DNA of 30,916 nucleotides, from assembly GCA_947253885.1 (NCBI GenBank), contig CAMYAO010000021.1, positions 1-30,916 of the forward strand. Reading direction: 5' to 3'. Positions 6,732-14,270 of the stretch are shown in pieces; position 1 is the stretch's first letter, and every line of letters starts with the position of its first letter. A model generated the notes under the pieces. That model worked only from the letters and a program-made list of their open reading frames with translations. It had not been told where the DNA came from and did not search any database. The DNA is from an uncultured Clostridium sp. GTDB taxonomy: Bacteria; Bacillota; Clostridia; Lachnospirales; Lachnospiraceae. The translations under genes were made by a program, and so were the position numbers.

Positions 6732-8441
6732 ATGAAAAGAAGTATTCGGCAGATATTTGCGACAGGAATGGCAGTCATTATGATGATTTCTATGGCAAGT
6801 TGCAGTATCCGTTCAGATAAGAAAACACAAAAAGCAGATTCGTCGGAGAGAAGCTTAAAAATAAAAAATGACACATGGAATTATGATGCGGAACATGATT
6901 TATATTATCAGACAAAATTGACATATTGTAAAAATCCGGCATCGAAAGTATATGAAACACTTGGAATCTACGTTCCGAGTGCTTATATGAAAGTAAAGAA
7001 AAATCAGGACGGAAAAACATATACTGCAACCGTTGATCCGAAAGGAAAGGTAGGGCGTTATACCGCAAAAACGGCACCTGTTGTATTTCCTGTTTCTTCT
7101 GTTAATTACACGGCAGAAAAAGAATCGGATGCGAATCAGTTTGAAGAAGTGTTGGATTATGTGAAATCCGGTATGATCTATGTACGTGCCGGAATCCGGG
7201 GACTGGAAAACGGAAAGAAGGAAAAAACTGACGGTTATATCGGGGGAGCGCCTTCCGGTGTAACCGACCTGAAAGCAGCGATTCGGTATATTCGATACAA
7301 TAAGAATCATCTGCCGGGAAATACCGACTCCGTATTCACATTCGGAATAGGAAGCGGCGGTATGATTTCCGTTATGGCGGGGGCAACCGGAGACAGTAAG
7401 GCATATATCCCTTATCTGTCTGAGATCGGAGCGGCACAGACAGATGAAGACGGTCATACTGTTTCCGATGAGGTGACCGGGACGATGAGCTGGTGTTCGT
7501 TGAACAGCTCCGAGGAACCCAATGCCGTTTATGAATGGAATGTCGGACAGTTCTATACTGTCGGAAGCAGAAAGAAACAGAGGTGGACATCTCAGTTATC
7601 GAAAGATCTGGCGGATCGATATGCCGATTATATCAACGGATTGAAGCTGAAATCGGACGGAACGGTCTTGTCGTTGCAGAAGTCTGAGGACGGAAGCTAT
7701 TTATCCGGAAAATATTATGACTATTTGTTGAATCAGATTCAGAAATCCCTCAATCAGTTTTTGAAGGACACTAAATTTCCGTATAGCGAAAGGCAGGGGG
7801 ATTCGGAAGTGACCTATGAGACGCCGAGGGAGTATGTGAAAAAGCTGAATAAAGAGAAAGAATGGCTGAAATATAATGAAAAGAGCAATTCGGTAAAGGT
7901 TTTGAATCTAGAAGGATTTATAGTAAGCAGCAGAAAGCCCTCAAAAGAAGTGGGGGCAGCAGACGGCTTTCAGAAAGAACAGACAGAAAACCGTTTGTTC
8001 GGAACACAGCAGCAGGTGAAGACCCATTTTGACGAAACAACGGCAAGACTGGTTCGAATGAATGCCGATGTATATCGTAAATATTCCGGTTGGAAGCATG
8101 AATATGTCAGTGCTTACACAGAGGACTTTCATCAGACTGATAAAGTGGGAAATCCTGTTTCGGTTCGTCAGAAGCTGTATCAGCCGCTGTATTTTTTGAA
8201 CACATCTTATCATGAGTACGGAAGCAGTAAAATTGCAAAATACTGGAGAATTCGAACAGGTATGAACCAGGGAAAGACGATGTTATCAGAGGAATATAAT
8301 TTAAATCTGATCTTACAAAATAAGAAGGAGATAAAGAATCTTGATTTTGCCGCAATTTGGGGAGCCGGATTTCAGCAGGTGGAAAAATCCGGTGACAGTA
8401 CCGAAAATGTGATTAAATGGATCGGAAATTGTCTGAAATAA
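6732..8441 (+). CDS. Tannase/feruloyl-esterase-like lipoprotein with lost catalytic residues
   Basis: Predicted exported lipoprotein of 569 residues. It has a signal peptide with lipobox SMASC (Cys24). The rest is an alpha/beta-hydrolase-like domain that I place in the subtype-A tannase/esterase-like group from its blocks GAPSGVTDLKAAIRYIRYN, GATGDSKAYIPYL and KYWRIRTGMNQG. The nucleophile elbow, as I recall G-x-S-G-G in relatives, reads FGIGSGG (204-210), so Gly stands at the expected Ser position. The late WGxGH motif carrying the catalytic His reads WGAGF (543-547). If my alignment is right, Ser and His are both gone and the protein is a pseudoenzyme, yet the frame is intact. Start: AAAGGAG 7 bases upstream. 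It is transcribed alone, with a terminator at 8501. Function unknown; a ligand-binding role is a guess. Confidence 0.65.
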   Translation: MKRSIRQIFATGMAVIMMISMASCSIRSDKKTQKADSSERSLKIKNDTWNYDAEHDLYYQTKLTYCKNPASKVYETLGIYVPSAYMKVKKNQDGKTYTATVDPKGKVGRYTAKTAPVVFPVSSVNYTAEKESDANQFEEVLDYVKSGMIYVRAGIRGLENGKKEKTDGYIGGAPSGVTDLKAAIRYIRYNKNHLPGNTDSVFTFGIGSGGMISVMAGATGDSKAYIPYLSEIGAAQTDEDGHTVSDEVTGTMSWCSLNSSEEPNAVYEWNVGQFYTVGSRKKQRWTSQLSKDLADRYADYINGLKLKSDGTVLSLQKSEDGSYLSGKYYDYLLNQIQKSLNQFLKDTKFPYSERQGDSEVTYETPREYVKKLNKEKEWLKYNEKSNSVKVLNLEGFIVSSRKPSKEVGAADGFQKEQTENRLFGTQQQVKTHFDETTARLVRMNADVYRKYSGWKHEYVSAYTEDFHQTDKVGNPVSVRQKLYQPLYFLNTSYHEYGSSKIAKYWRIRTGMNQGKTMLSEEYNLNLILQNKKEIKNLDFAAIWGAGFQQVEKSGDSTENVIKWIGNCLK

Positions 8442-8500
8442 TAAGATAAATTAAGACTGAAACAATTGAAAAATGTGGTTTCACAACAGAATAAGGCATA

Positions 8501-8540
8501 AACAAAAAAGTTAGATATTACATCTAGCTTTTTTTGTTTT
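8501..8540 (+). terminator. Intrinsic terminator after the lipoprotein gene
   Basis: GTTAGAT (8510-8516) pairs with ATCTAGC around ATTAC. The stem is extended by an A-tract on the left and a T-tract on the right (AACAAAAAA / TTTTTTTGTTT). The A/T symmetry means it could work in both directions. Confidence 0.85.
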
Positions 8541-8622
8541 GTAATTACATACTGTAAAAGAGATAGAAATATATTTTAAAAGAGAATTAAATAGAACCGG
8601 GATATTGAACAAGTACATTCAG

Positions 8623-8643
8623 AAAGATGGGCATCTTTTTTTT
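8623..8643 (+). terminator. Short terminator-like hairpin upstream of the surface-protein remnant
   Basis: AAAGATG-GG-CATCTTT followed by T's to 8643. The short loop makes it weak. It lies about 70 bases before the 8716 start, where it could attenuate that transcript or back up the 8501 terminator. Confidence 0.4.
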
Positions 8644-8715
8644 ACAGCGTTAAAGGAGGCGTCTTCCTGATTTCATGATAACGAAGTAAGGATAAGGAAG
8701 TATTGGAGGGGAGAA

Positions 8716-9269
8716 ATGAAGAAGAGTGGAAAGCGGCTTCTTGCACTGCTTGTTGCAATTGTATTGATAAGCGGATCGATGAATGCCGTAATCGCAGGCA
8801 ATGAAAGTCCGGACGGTTCTCAGAAGATACAAAAAGAGGAGAGTACGGAAGATCTTTTTTTATCAGGGGTGCAGACCTACAGTGAAGGTGGTGTCACGGT
8901 AAAAGCACGCGTAACAAAAGATGCCAAGATTCCGAAAGATGCCGGGCTGACAGTTCGTCGGATCGGAAATAAGGATAAGGAATATCGTAGCAGTTATCAG
9001 ATGGCGGAGCAATGGGTATCAAAGAAGTACGCTAAAAAGAAATGCCGAAAGTGGCTGCACTGAAACTGTTTGATATTCATTTTGAAAAGGACGGAAAGGA
9101 AGTAGAGCCGAAAAAAGAGCCGGTGCAGCCGCAACCGCCTACCCCTCCCTCCCACGGGCATCGTGTAAAGACGGGAGATACTTATCTGCCGCTGATTTGG
9201 TCTACAGTCGGTATTGCTGCAATAATCGGCTGTGTGCTGTTGATAGCAGGTCGCAGAAGAAAAAAATAA
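8716..9269 (+). pseudogene. Shrunken, frameshifted surface-anchored protein
   Basis: Begins with a strong ribosome site (GGAGGGG) and a clear signal peptide (KKSGKRLLALLVAIVLISGS, cleavage near residue 28). Next comes GGVTVKARVTKDAKIPKDAGLTVRRI, a segment typical of large Lachnospiraceae adhesins. The first frame ends at 9063. Homology continues one frame over from about 9042 (VAALKLFDIHFEKDGKEVEP), then a Pro-rich linker and a KTGD-type C-terminal anchor with a membrane helix and RRRKK tail. Only the two ends of a normally very long protein are left, joined after HFEKDGKEVEPK. The frame change sits in an A-rich run (9030-9042). It could be a decayed gene, a phase-variable tract or a sequencing error. 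Confidence 0.7.
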
Positions 9270-9292
9270 TCTAAAAAATCACCTAACACTGA

Positions 9293-9330
9293 AAAACCGC
9301 CGTCGGTCTTTTGACCGGGGCGGTTTTTTG
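9293..9330. terminator. Bidirectional terminator between the surface-protein remnant and ferritin
   Basis: AAAAACCGC...CGGTC-TTTT-GACCG...GCGGTTTTTT forms a GC-rich stem with A's on the left and T's on the right, with a small internal bulge. It lies between two convergent genes and can end transcription from both. Confidence 0.85.
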
Positions 9331-9358
9331 TGAGAGAAAAAATTCCCTCTTATAGAGA

Positions 9359-9871
9359 TTAGATGACTAAACTTGGTGCGGCATACACACGACCGAGCAA
9401 TTCCTGATTAAGAGAATACAATCCTTTCGGATCATGACCGAATAAGGAATACTTTTTAATGAGATCGTCTGCATTTTTTTCTTCTTCACCCTGTTCTTTT
9501 ACAAACCAGTCAAAGAACTGCATCGTTCTGTAATCGTTTACATCGGAAGCGGCTCTGTAGATCTTATTGATACAGGCGGTAATATACTGCTCGTGCTCCA
9601 GACTGAAGTGTAGCGGATCCTCCGGGGAATTGTAAGTCTTGTCCGGCTGAGCAACTGCAGAAAAGCTGACAGACTCACCGTTGTTTTGCATGTAGGTTCT
9701 CATGAGCATGGCATGATCACGCTCTTCCTGAGCTTGAATTTCATACCAGTTTGCAAAACCGTCCAAGCCTTGATCGGTGTAATAGTTTGCAAAGTCTAAG
9801 TACAGATAAGCAGAATAAAATTCTTGATTAATCTGTTCATTAATCAATGAAGCTACTTTGGGGTCTAACAT
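9359..9871 (-). CDS. ftnA: Ferritin (non-haem iron storage)
   Basis: Cytosolic 24-mer iron-storage protein that oxidises Fe(II) and stores it as a mineral core. At 170 residues it is of normal length for FtnA-type bacterial ferritins. The ferroxidase ligands are visible: Glu17 (NQEFYSAYLYL), Glu50 and His53 (EERDHA), Glu94 (EHEQ), Gln127 and Glu130 (KEQGEEE). The start at 9871 is preceded by AAAGGAGGAA. It is monocistronic, between a bidirectional terminator and its own promoter at 9905-9933. I see no obvious Fur-type palindrome in that short promoter region. Confidence 0.95.
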   Translation of the reverse strand: MLDPKVASLINEQINQEFYSAYLYLDFANYYTDQGLDGFANWYEIQAQEERDHAMLMRTYMQNNGESVSFSAVAQPDKTYNSPEDPLHFSLEHEQYITACINKIYRAASDVNDYRTMQFFDWFVKEQGEEEKNADDLIKKYSLFGHDPKGLYSLNQELLGRVYAAPSLVI

Positions 9872-9904
9872 AGATAAGTTCCTCCTTTTTTATGTTATTT
9901 TATT

Positions 9905-9933
9905 ATTATAGCACTTTTCATCTGTAAGGACAA
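9905..9933 (-). promoter_or_regulatory. Ferritin promoter
   Basis: On the minus strand, TTGTCC (9928-9933) and TATAAT (9905-9910) are spaced by 17 bases, with TGC in front of the -10 (extended -10). It lies 33 bases from the ferritin ATG and is divergent from the promoter at 9949. Confidence 0.75.
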
Positions 9934-9948
9934 AAGTGACAGACAGTA

Positions 9949-9957
9949 TGATATAAT
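9949..9957 (+). promoter_or_regulatory. Extended -10 promoter of the MBL-fold gene
   Basis: TGATATAAT fits TGnTATAAT. Transcription would start near 9964, giving a leader of about 30 bases that contains the AAGGAAGAG ribosome site of the gene starting at 9996. Confidence 0.65.
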
Positions 9958-9995
9958 GTTTTTGCATGGAATGGTATACAAGAGAAGGAAGAGAG

Positions 9996-10667
9996 ATGAA
10001 GGTTACAAAAATAAAACACAGCGGATTTTTAGTAGAATTAGAAAAGAAAGTCTTGATTTTTGACTGGTTTCAGGGCGCATTACCGGATTTTGACAGAGGA
10101 AAACCGGTCTATGTATTTGTAAGTCACAGTCATGGAGATCATTACAGTCCTGTAATCTGGAATTTGAGACAGATCTGCAAAGACGTTTTTTATATTTTAT
10201 ATGAGGAGACAGATAAAGAGAGAGAGGTGCAGTTGCGGGTAGTGCCGCATCAGACCTATTTCCGGAAGGATATGGAGATACGTACGCTTTTGTCTACCGA
10301 TGAGGGAGTGGCATTTTGGATACGGACAGAGGGAAAGGTCCTGTTTCATGCAGGGGATCTGAATATCTGGTATTGGGAGGAAGACCCTCAGATAGAAAAT
10401 GATTGGCAGGTAGCGACCTATCAGAAGGAGATTTTGTCCCTGCGGAAAGAACGGATCGATCTTGCTTTTTTGCCGCTGGATCCGAGACTCGGGCAGCACG
10501 GACCGGACGGAATATTGTTTTTCCTGGATCATGTAGCAGTTGATCAGGTCATTACAATGCATGATTGGGAGAGGTACGAAGAGGTGGAGCAATATTTAGA
10601 GACGACACGTCTCAGAGACTATCGTGACAAGATTGATGTCCGCAGAGATTTTACGGGGAATTTATAG
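9996..10667 (+). CDS. Metallo-beta-lactamase-fold hydrolase
   Basis: Predicted cytosolic zinc hydrolase of the MBL superfamily, 223 residues. The metal-binding motif HSHGDH is intact at 44-49, and the Asp-bearing HAGDLN block follows in the middle. The N-terminus MKVTKIKHSGFLVE is the typical first strand of this family. I chose the ATG at 9996 over the in-frame ATG at 9966 for that reason and because AAGGAAGAG stands before it. Its substrate cannot be told from sequence; relatives are mostly annotated as generic hydrolases. It is followed 16 bases later by the NYN-LOTUS gene, probably in the same transcript, which hints at nucleic-acid metabolism. Confidence 0.85.
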   Translation: MKVTKIKHSGFLVELEKKVLIFDWFQGALPDFDRGKPVYVFVSHSHGDHYSPVIWNLRQICKDVFYILYEETDKEREVQLRVVPHQTYFRKDMEIRTLLSTDEGVAFWIRTEGKVLFHAGDLNIWYWEEDPQIENDWQVATYQKEILSLRKERIDLAFLPLDPRLGQHGPDGILFFLDHVAVDQVITMHDWERYEEVEQYLETTRLRDYRDKIDVRRDFTGNL

Positions 10668-10683
10668 AAGAGGAGAGAAGAAG

Positions 10684-11424
10684 ATGCAGGGCTTGCAAAA
10701 AATTGTATTAGTCATTGATGCGGATAATACGCAGATATCAAAATTAGAAGCAGTGGTTCAGGAAATTTCCACACACGGAAGAATTGTCGTAAAAAGAGCT
10801 TACGGAAACTGGAAGAAGGAGATCCTGAAAAACTGGGAAAAAGAGTTAAAGCGATTGGCAATCAAGCCGGAGCAGCAATTTGATTATGTGACAGGAAAAA
10901 ATGCAACAGACATGGCATTGGTCATTGATACCATGGATCTGATGCATAGAAATATATACGATGCATTTGTTATTGTTGCGAGCGACAGCGATTATACACC
11001 GCTGGCGATTAAACTGCATGAATCCGGAGTTTTTGTAATCGGCGTGGGAGAGCGAAAAACCCCCGCTGCCTTTCGAAATGCCTGCGATGAATTTATTTTT
11101 CTGGAGAATCTGGATGATAAACTCAGAAAAGAGAAAGTCGTAGAGGAGGAGATCGATGAGGAAGAAGATGAGGATATTTCCATCGATATCGGAGAGATAC
11201 ATCGCCTGTTAAAGATTGCATCGGACAAGTATCAGGATGATGACGGATATGTAAATGTCAGTTCGGCAGGAACTTATATCAAGAGAGCAAAGCCGGACTT
11301 TGATTCCAGAACCTACGGCTATTTAAAGCTACCGCAGCTGATTGCCGCATTTCCTGATATGTATGAGATAAAACGCTATCCCGGAAAGGGAACGGTTACC
11401 ATTATTGCATATCGTTGTCTGTAA
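10684..11424 (+). CDS. NYN (PIN-like) ribonuclease domain with C-terminal OST-HTH/LOTUS domain
   Basis: Candidate RNA-binding nuclease of 246 residues. The N-terminal NYN domain has the expected acidic residues: IDADN (11-15), Asp76 in ATDMALVIDTMD, and SDSDYTPL (100-107). A very acidic linker (about 149-168) leads to a LOTUS/OST-HTH winged-helix domain (about 167-243; IGEIHRLLK ... GYLKLPQLI ... TIIAYR). This architecture is known in bacteria and in eukaryotic MARF1/limkain-b1, where LOTUS binds RNA (G-rich RNA or G-quadruplexes in some reports). The start at 10684 follows AGAGGAGAGAAG. It lies between an MBL-fold gene and an rRNA-type pseudouridine synthase, which fits an RNA-processing role. 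That role is inference. Confidence 0.8.
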   Translation: MQGLQKIVLVIDADNTQISKLEAVVQEISTHGRIVVKRAYGNWKKEILKNWEKELKRLAIKPEQQFDYVTGKNATDMALVIDTMDLMHRNIYDAFVIVASDSDYTPLAIKLHESGVFVIGVGERKTPAAFRNACDEFIFLENLDDKLRKEKVVEEEIDEEEDEDISIDIGEIHRLLKIASDKYQDDDGYVNVSSAGTYIKRAKPDFDSRTYGYLKLPQLIAAFPDMYEIKRYPGKGTVTIIAYRCL

Positions 11425-11435
11425 TGAGGAAAAGC

Positions 11436-12143
11436 ATGCGGTTAGATAAATATTTAGCGGATATGGGGATCGGAACACGTAGTCAGGTAAAGAAGATGAT
11501 TCGTGCAAATCGGGTAGAAGTGTCCGGTCAGGTTATCACGGACCCCGGATACATACTGGAGTCGGAGGAATCCGTTCAGGTAGACAAAGAGACGATTAGG
11601 TATGAATCTTATGTGTATTATATGCTGAATAAACCTGCCGGAGTGGTCTCCGCTACAGAGGATACATTTCAAAAAACAGTATTGGATCTTATAACTGAGC
11701 AGAAAAGAAGTGATTTGTTTCCGGTCGGAAGACTGGACAAGGATACAGAAGGGCTGTTGCTGATTACCAATGACGGAGATTTGGCACATCGGCTGCTGTC
11801 TCCGAAAAAACATGTAGATAAAAAATATTTTGCCCGAATTGACGGGGTTATTACGGAAAAAGAGGTTCGGGCGTTTGCGAAAGGACTGCAGATAAATGAA
11901 ACATTTTGTGCACTGCCTGCAAAGCTGGAATGCTTGACTTCGGATACAATATCGGAAGTTTATGTTACAATAAGAGAAGGGAAGTTTCATCAGATCAAGA
12001 GAATGTTTCATGTATTGGGAAAAGAGGTGTTGTATTTAAAGCGTCTTGAAATGGGAACATTGAAATTGGATGAGACATTACCGATTGGGAGCTATCGACG
12101 ATTAACAGAAATAGAAGTAGAGCATTTGAAACATGACAAATAA
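11436..12143 (+). CDS. rsuA: RsuA/RluB-family pseudouridine synthase
   Basis: Isomerises uridine to pseudouridine in rRNA; RsuA acts on position 516 of 16S rRNA, although members of this family also modify 23S rRNA. The 235 residues show an N-terminal S4 RNA-binding domain (RLDKYLADMGIGTRSQVKK, 2-20), the catalytic block GRLDKDTEGLLL with Asp101, and the late REGKFHQIKRMF motif. The start at 11436 has GAGGAAAAGC in front; an ATG at 11424 overlaps the previous stop and is possible. It is probably the third gene of the MBL - NYN-LOTUS - rsuA transcript. The IS200/IS605 remnant lies just behind it. Confidence 0.85.
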   Translation: MRLDKYLADMGIGTRSQVKKMIRANRVEVSGQVITDPGYILESEESVQVDKETIRYESYVYYMLNKPAGVVSATEDTFQKTVLDLITEQKRSDLFPVGRLDKDTEGLLLITNDGDLAHRLLSPKKHVDKKYFARIDGVITEKEVRAFAKGLQINETFCALPAKLECLTSDTISEVYVTIREGKFHQIKRMFHVLGKEVLYLKRLEMGTLKLDETLPIGSYRRLTEIEVEHLKHDK

Positions 12144-12170
12144 AGAGCTTGTAAGAAAATTTTATCCAGT

Positions 12171-12212
12171 GTGTCGTAAAACCCCTTGCTTTAGCAGGGG
12201 GATATAAGACAC
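12171..12212 (+). repeat. IS200/IS605 left-end hairpin
   Basis: CCCCTTGC-TTTA-GCAGGGGG (12182-12201) is an imperfect palindrome with one G-T pair, enclosed by an outer GTGTC/GACAC pair. Such subterminal hairpins are recognised as single strands by TnpA. It lies 83 bases before tnpA, the usual place. Confidence 0.7.
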
Positions 12213-12257
12213 TTCCAACGAATTTACGCAAGTAATTGAAGATGGAATAAAATAGTC

Positions 12258-12286
12258 TTGTATTAGATTTAAAAATGGCATATAAT
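12258..12286 (+). promoter_or_regulatory. tnpA promoter with -10 box 8 bases from the ATG
   Basis: TTGTAT, 17 bases, TATAAT (12281-12286). The tnpA ATG follows after 8 bases with no ribosome site, so the message may be leaderless. That would keep transposase levels low. Confidence 0.6.
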
Positions 12287-12294
12287 ACATAACT

Positions 12295-12717
12295 ATGAAT
12301 GTTACATATAAATCCAATAACAATGTAGTCTATTCTTGTAAATACCATGTTGTTTGGTGTCCTAAGTATAGACGCAAAATCTTAACAAATGGAATAGATA
12401 TCAGATTAAAAGAACTTCTCTTTGAATATGCTGCAAATATTTCTGTAGACATCATGGAAATGGAAATCATGCCGGACCATGTACACATACTCATGGAAGT
12501 AGACCCTCAGTTTGGTATTCACAAAGCAGTTAAATCATTAAAAGGATATACTTCCAAAATTTTGAGAAGTGAATATCCGTCATTAAAAACAAGAATGCCA
12601 TCACTGTGGACAAACAGCTATTTGGTATCAACTGTTGGTGGTGCTCCGCTTGATGTAATCAAGCAATATATCGAAAATCAGAAAACATCGCAAAGACAAA
12701 AGGATAAATTGGGATAA
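12295..12717 (+). CDS. tnpA: IS200/IS605 transposase TnpA (Y1 HUH)
   Basis: Single-strand DNA transposase that cuts and joins through a 5'-phosphotyrosine. At 140 residues it is full length. The HUH motif is DHVHIL (His62, His64) and the catalytic Tyr is Tyr125 in VIKQYIENQ. Its stop overlaps the tnpB start by one base (TAATG). No frameshift is visible, so it could act in trans on other copies even though this copy lacks its right end. Confidence 0.93.
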   Translation: MNVTYKSNNNVVYSCKYHVVWCPKYRRKILTNGIDIRLKELLFEYAANISVDIMEMEIMPDHVHILMEVDPQFGIHKAVKSLKGYTSKILRSEYPSLKTRMPSLWTNSYLVSTVGGAPLDVIKQYIENQKTSQRQKDKLG

Positions 12718-12870
12718 TGCAAAAAGGTGTTAAATTTAGAATCTATCCGAATAAGGAACAGAAAACTATCCTCAATCAGACTTTGGGGTGTTGCAGACTA
12801 ATCTACAACAAAGGTCTTGCCATGCGTAATGAAGCGTATCAGAATGGCAATAAAATTGGCTATTCACAAA
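12717..12870 (+). pseudogene. tnpB: tnpB fragment, N-terminal ~50 codons
   Basis: Reads MQKGVKFRIYPNKEQ ... LGCCRLIYNKGLAMRNEAYQNG ... IGYSQ, the standard start of TnpB, the RNA-guided nuclease that preceded Cas12. After about codon 51 (12870) the TnpB reading ends and SnoaL-like sequence begins. The RuvC domain and zinc finger are absent, so there is no nuclease. Confidence 0.85.
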
Positions 12871-13086
12871 AAGTTTCTGTCAATGAAACCGCATATGGAG
12901 ATCTATCATATGATAGAGGACGGGGACATGATCGTGGTGTTTTTTAAATGCACTATGGGAAACGGTTCTGTAAACAAGGTGTTTGATATGTACCGCATAA
13001 AGGACGGAAAACTCAGTGAACATTGGGATTGTGTAGAACATAATGTCTCGGAAGAAGGGGCACTTCACACAAATGGATTATTTTAA
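12871..13086 (+). pseudogene. SnoaL-like (NTF2-fold) protein, C-terminal half only
   Basis: In a different frame from tnpB, the sequence reads MKPHMEIYHMIEDGDMIVVFFKC ... NKVFDMYRIKDGKLSEHWDCVEHNV ... NGLF. This is the typical second half of SnoaL-like aldol-condensation/cyclase proteins (IxxGDxVxxH ... DIFRxxxGKIxEHWD ... NGMF). The N-terminal ~60 residues are missing, replaced by the IS remnant. The stop codon directly abuts the ATG of the CDF gene (TAAATG), suggesting the two were once translationally coupled. Confidence 0.75.
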
Positions 13087-14256
13087 ATGACAAAACGATT
13101 GATACAATTATTTATCAGAAATTCAGAACAGACAGAGGACAAAGAGGTAAGGAATCGGTATGGTTATCTGGCGAGCCTTGTGGGGATCGTTTGCAATATC
13201 GGGCTCTTTTTAGGGAAGTATGCAGTGGGTTGGTTATTCGGGTCCATTGCAATCATGGCAGACGGAATCAACAATTTAAGTGACAGTGTATCCAATATTG
13301 TCAGTTTACTGGGATTCAAACTGGGTTCGAAAGAAGCTGATAAGGATCACCCGTTCGGACATGCCAGATACGAATATATAGCAGGTCTGATTGTATGCAT
13401 TATTGTACTTGCAATCGGATTGTCGCTCGGAAAAGAAAGTATTCAAAAGATTCTTCATCCGAATCGTATAGAGTTTCAATGGGTGACAGTCGCTGTTTTG
13501 ATTGTATCGATCGGTATAAAGTTTTGGATGAGTCGATTTAATAAAGCAATCGGAGATCTGATTGATTCCAATACGCTGCGTGCAACAGCTGCAGACAGTA
13601 GAAATGATGTGATCACCACGGCTGCAGTATTGGCGGCTACAGTGTTATGCACCGCAACCGGAATTTATCGTATAGACGGAATAATGGGACTGTTTGTGGC
13701 ACTATTTATTTTGTGGAGCGGAGGAATGCTGATGTGGGAAACCTTGCAGCCGCTTCTCGGAACAGCTCCGGATAAGGAATTGGTAGAAGCAATCGAGAGA
13801 GAGATCCAAAGCTATCCTCTGGTATTAAATACTCATGATCTAATGATTCATGATTACGGACCGGGCAATGTTTTCGGAAGTATTCATGTAGAATTTCCGG
13901 CAGATAAGAATATTCTGATGATTCATTCTCTGATTGAGAAAATGGAGGAGGATATGCTGAAAAAGAAGCAGATCCACCTGACGATTCATCACGACCCCGT
14001 TGTAATGGACGATCCGAGGATTCCTGAATTACAATCCAGACTGAGCCGGATTGCAGAGGCGTATCGACCGGGCAGCAGTGTCCATGATATCCGTTTGGTA
14101 GAGACGATGGAAGGTGACAACCTCCTGTTTGATTATGTTTTGGAAGCCGGAACGGAGTATGATAGGGAGGAAATTCATACGTTTTTCCAGCAGCAGCTGG
14201 ATCAGTGGAAAACAGGATATCACTGTCTGATCAAGATAGAACAGAGTTATATATAA
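13087..14256 (+). CDS. Cation diffusion facilitator, probable Mn(II) exporter type
   Basis: Inner-membrane metal/proton antiporter of the CDF family, 389 residues, with six membrane helices in about 25-215 and a cytoplasmic C-terminal domain from about 225. In place of the Zn-type HxxxD, the transport site reads N62-NLS-D66 (ADGINNLSDS) and D170-SRN-D174 (TAADSRNDV). This is an N-D-D-D quartet like that described for pneumococcal MntE, which favours Mn(II). The usual DKDHPFGHARYE loop is present. The C-terminal part continues past the normal CDF domain by about 90 residues. The start abuts the SnoaL stop. Transcription now probably comes from the tnpA promoter or from outside signals, since I see no other promoter. 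Confidence 0.85.
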   Translation: MTKRLIQLFIRNSEQTEDKEVRNRYGYLASLVGIVCNIGLFLGKYAVGWLFGSIAIMADGINNLSDSVSNIVSLLGFKLGSKEADKDHPFGHARYEYIAGLIVCIIVLAIGLSLGKESIQKILHPNRIEFQWVTVAVLIVSIGIKFWMSRFNKAIGDLIDSNTLRATAADSRNDVITTAAVLAATVLCTATGIYRIDGIMGLFVALFILWSGGMLMWETLQPLLGTAPDKELVEAIEREIQSYPLVLNTHDLMIHDYGPGNVFGSIHVEFPADKNILMIHSLIEKMEEDMLKKKQIHLTIHHDPVVMDDPRIPELQSRLSRIAEAYRPGSSVHDIRLVETMEGDNLLFDYVLEAGTEYDREEIHTFFQQQLDQWKTGYHCLIKIEQSYI

Positions 14257-14270
14257 AATACAGATGATAG

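Larger units (their letters stand above)
12171..12870 (+). mobile_element. IS200/IS605-family element, right part deleted
   Basis: Left-end structure at 12171-12212, intact Y1 transposase tnpA, then only the first ~50 codons of tnpB. The right end, with its subterminal hairpin and the omega-RNA region, is absent because the sequence switches to a SnoaL-like gene at about 12870. tnpA could still be made, but without a right end this copy should be immobile. The exact left boundary cannot be set, since these elements create no target duplication. Confidence 0.8.

Noticed and set aside
6658..6735. 25-codon ORF ending with an ATGA overlap on the lipoprotein start
   Set aside because: There is no ribosome site, no upstream reading frame and no recognisable motif; the lipoprotein gene has its own AAAGGAG.
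6900..7457. Long minus-strand ORF opposite the lipoprotein gene (185 codons)
   Set aside because: It mirrors the codon bias of the plus-strand gene and has no ribosome site or domain.
9966..9995. Upstream in-frame ATG of the MBL-fold gene, first taken as a leaderless start
   Set aside because: Family homology starts at the ATG at 9996, which has AAGGAAGAG before it; the promoter then gives a normal 30-base leader.
12717..12947. Complete 76-residue protein from the tnpB frame
   Set aside because: Only the first ~50 codons are TnpB; the rest is an out-of-frame reading of the SnoaL remnant.
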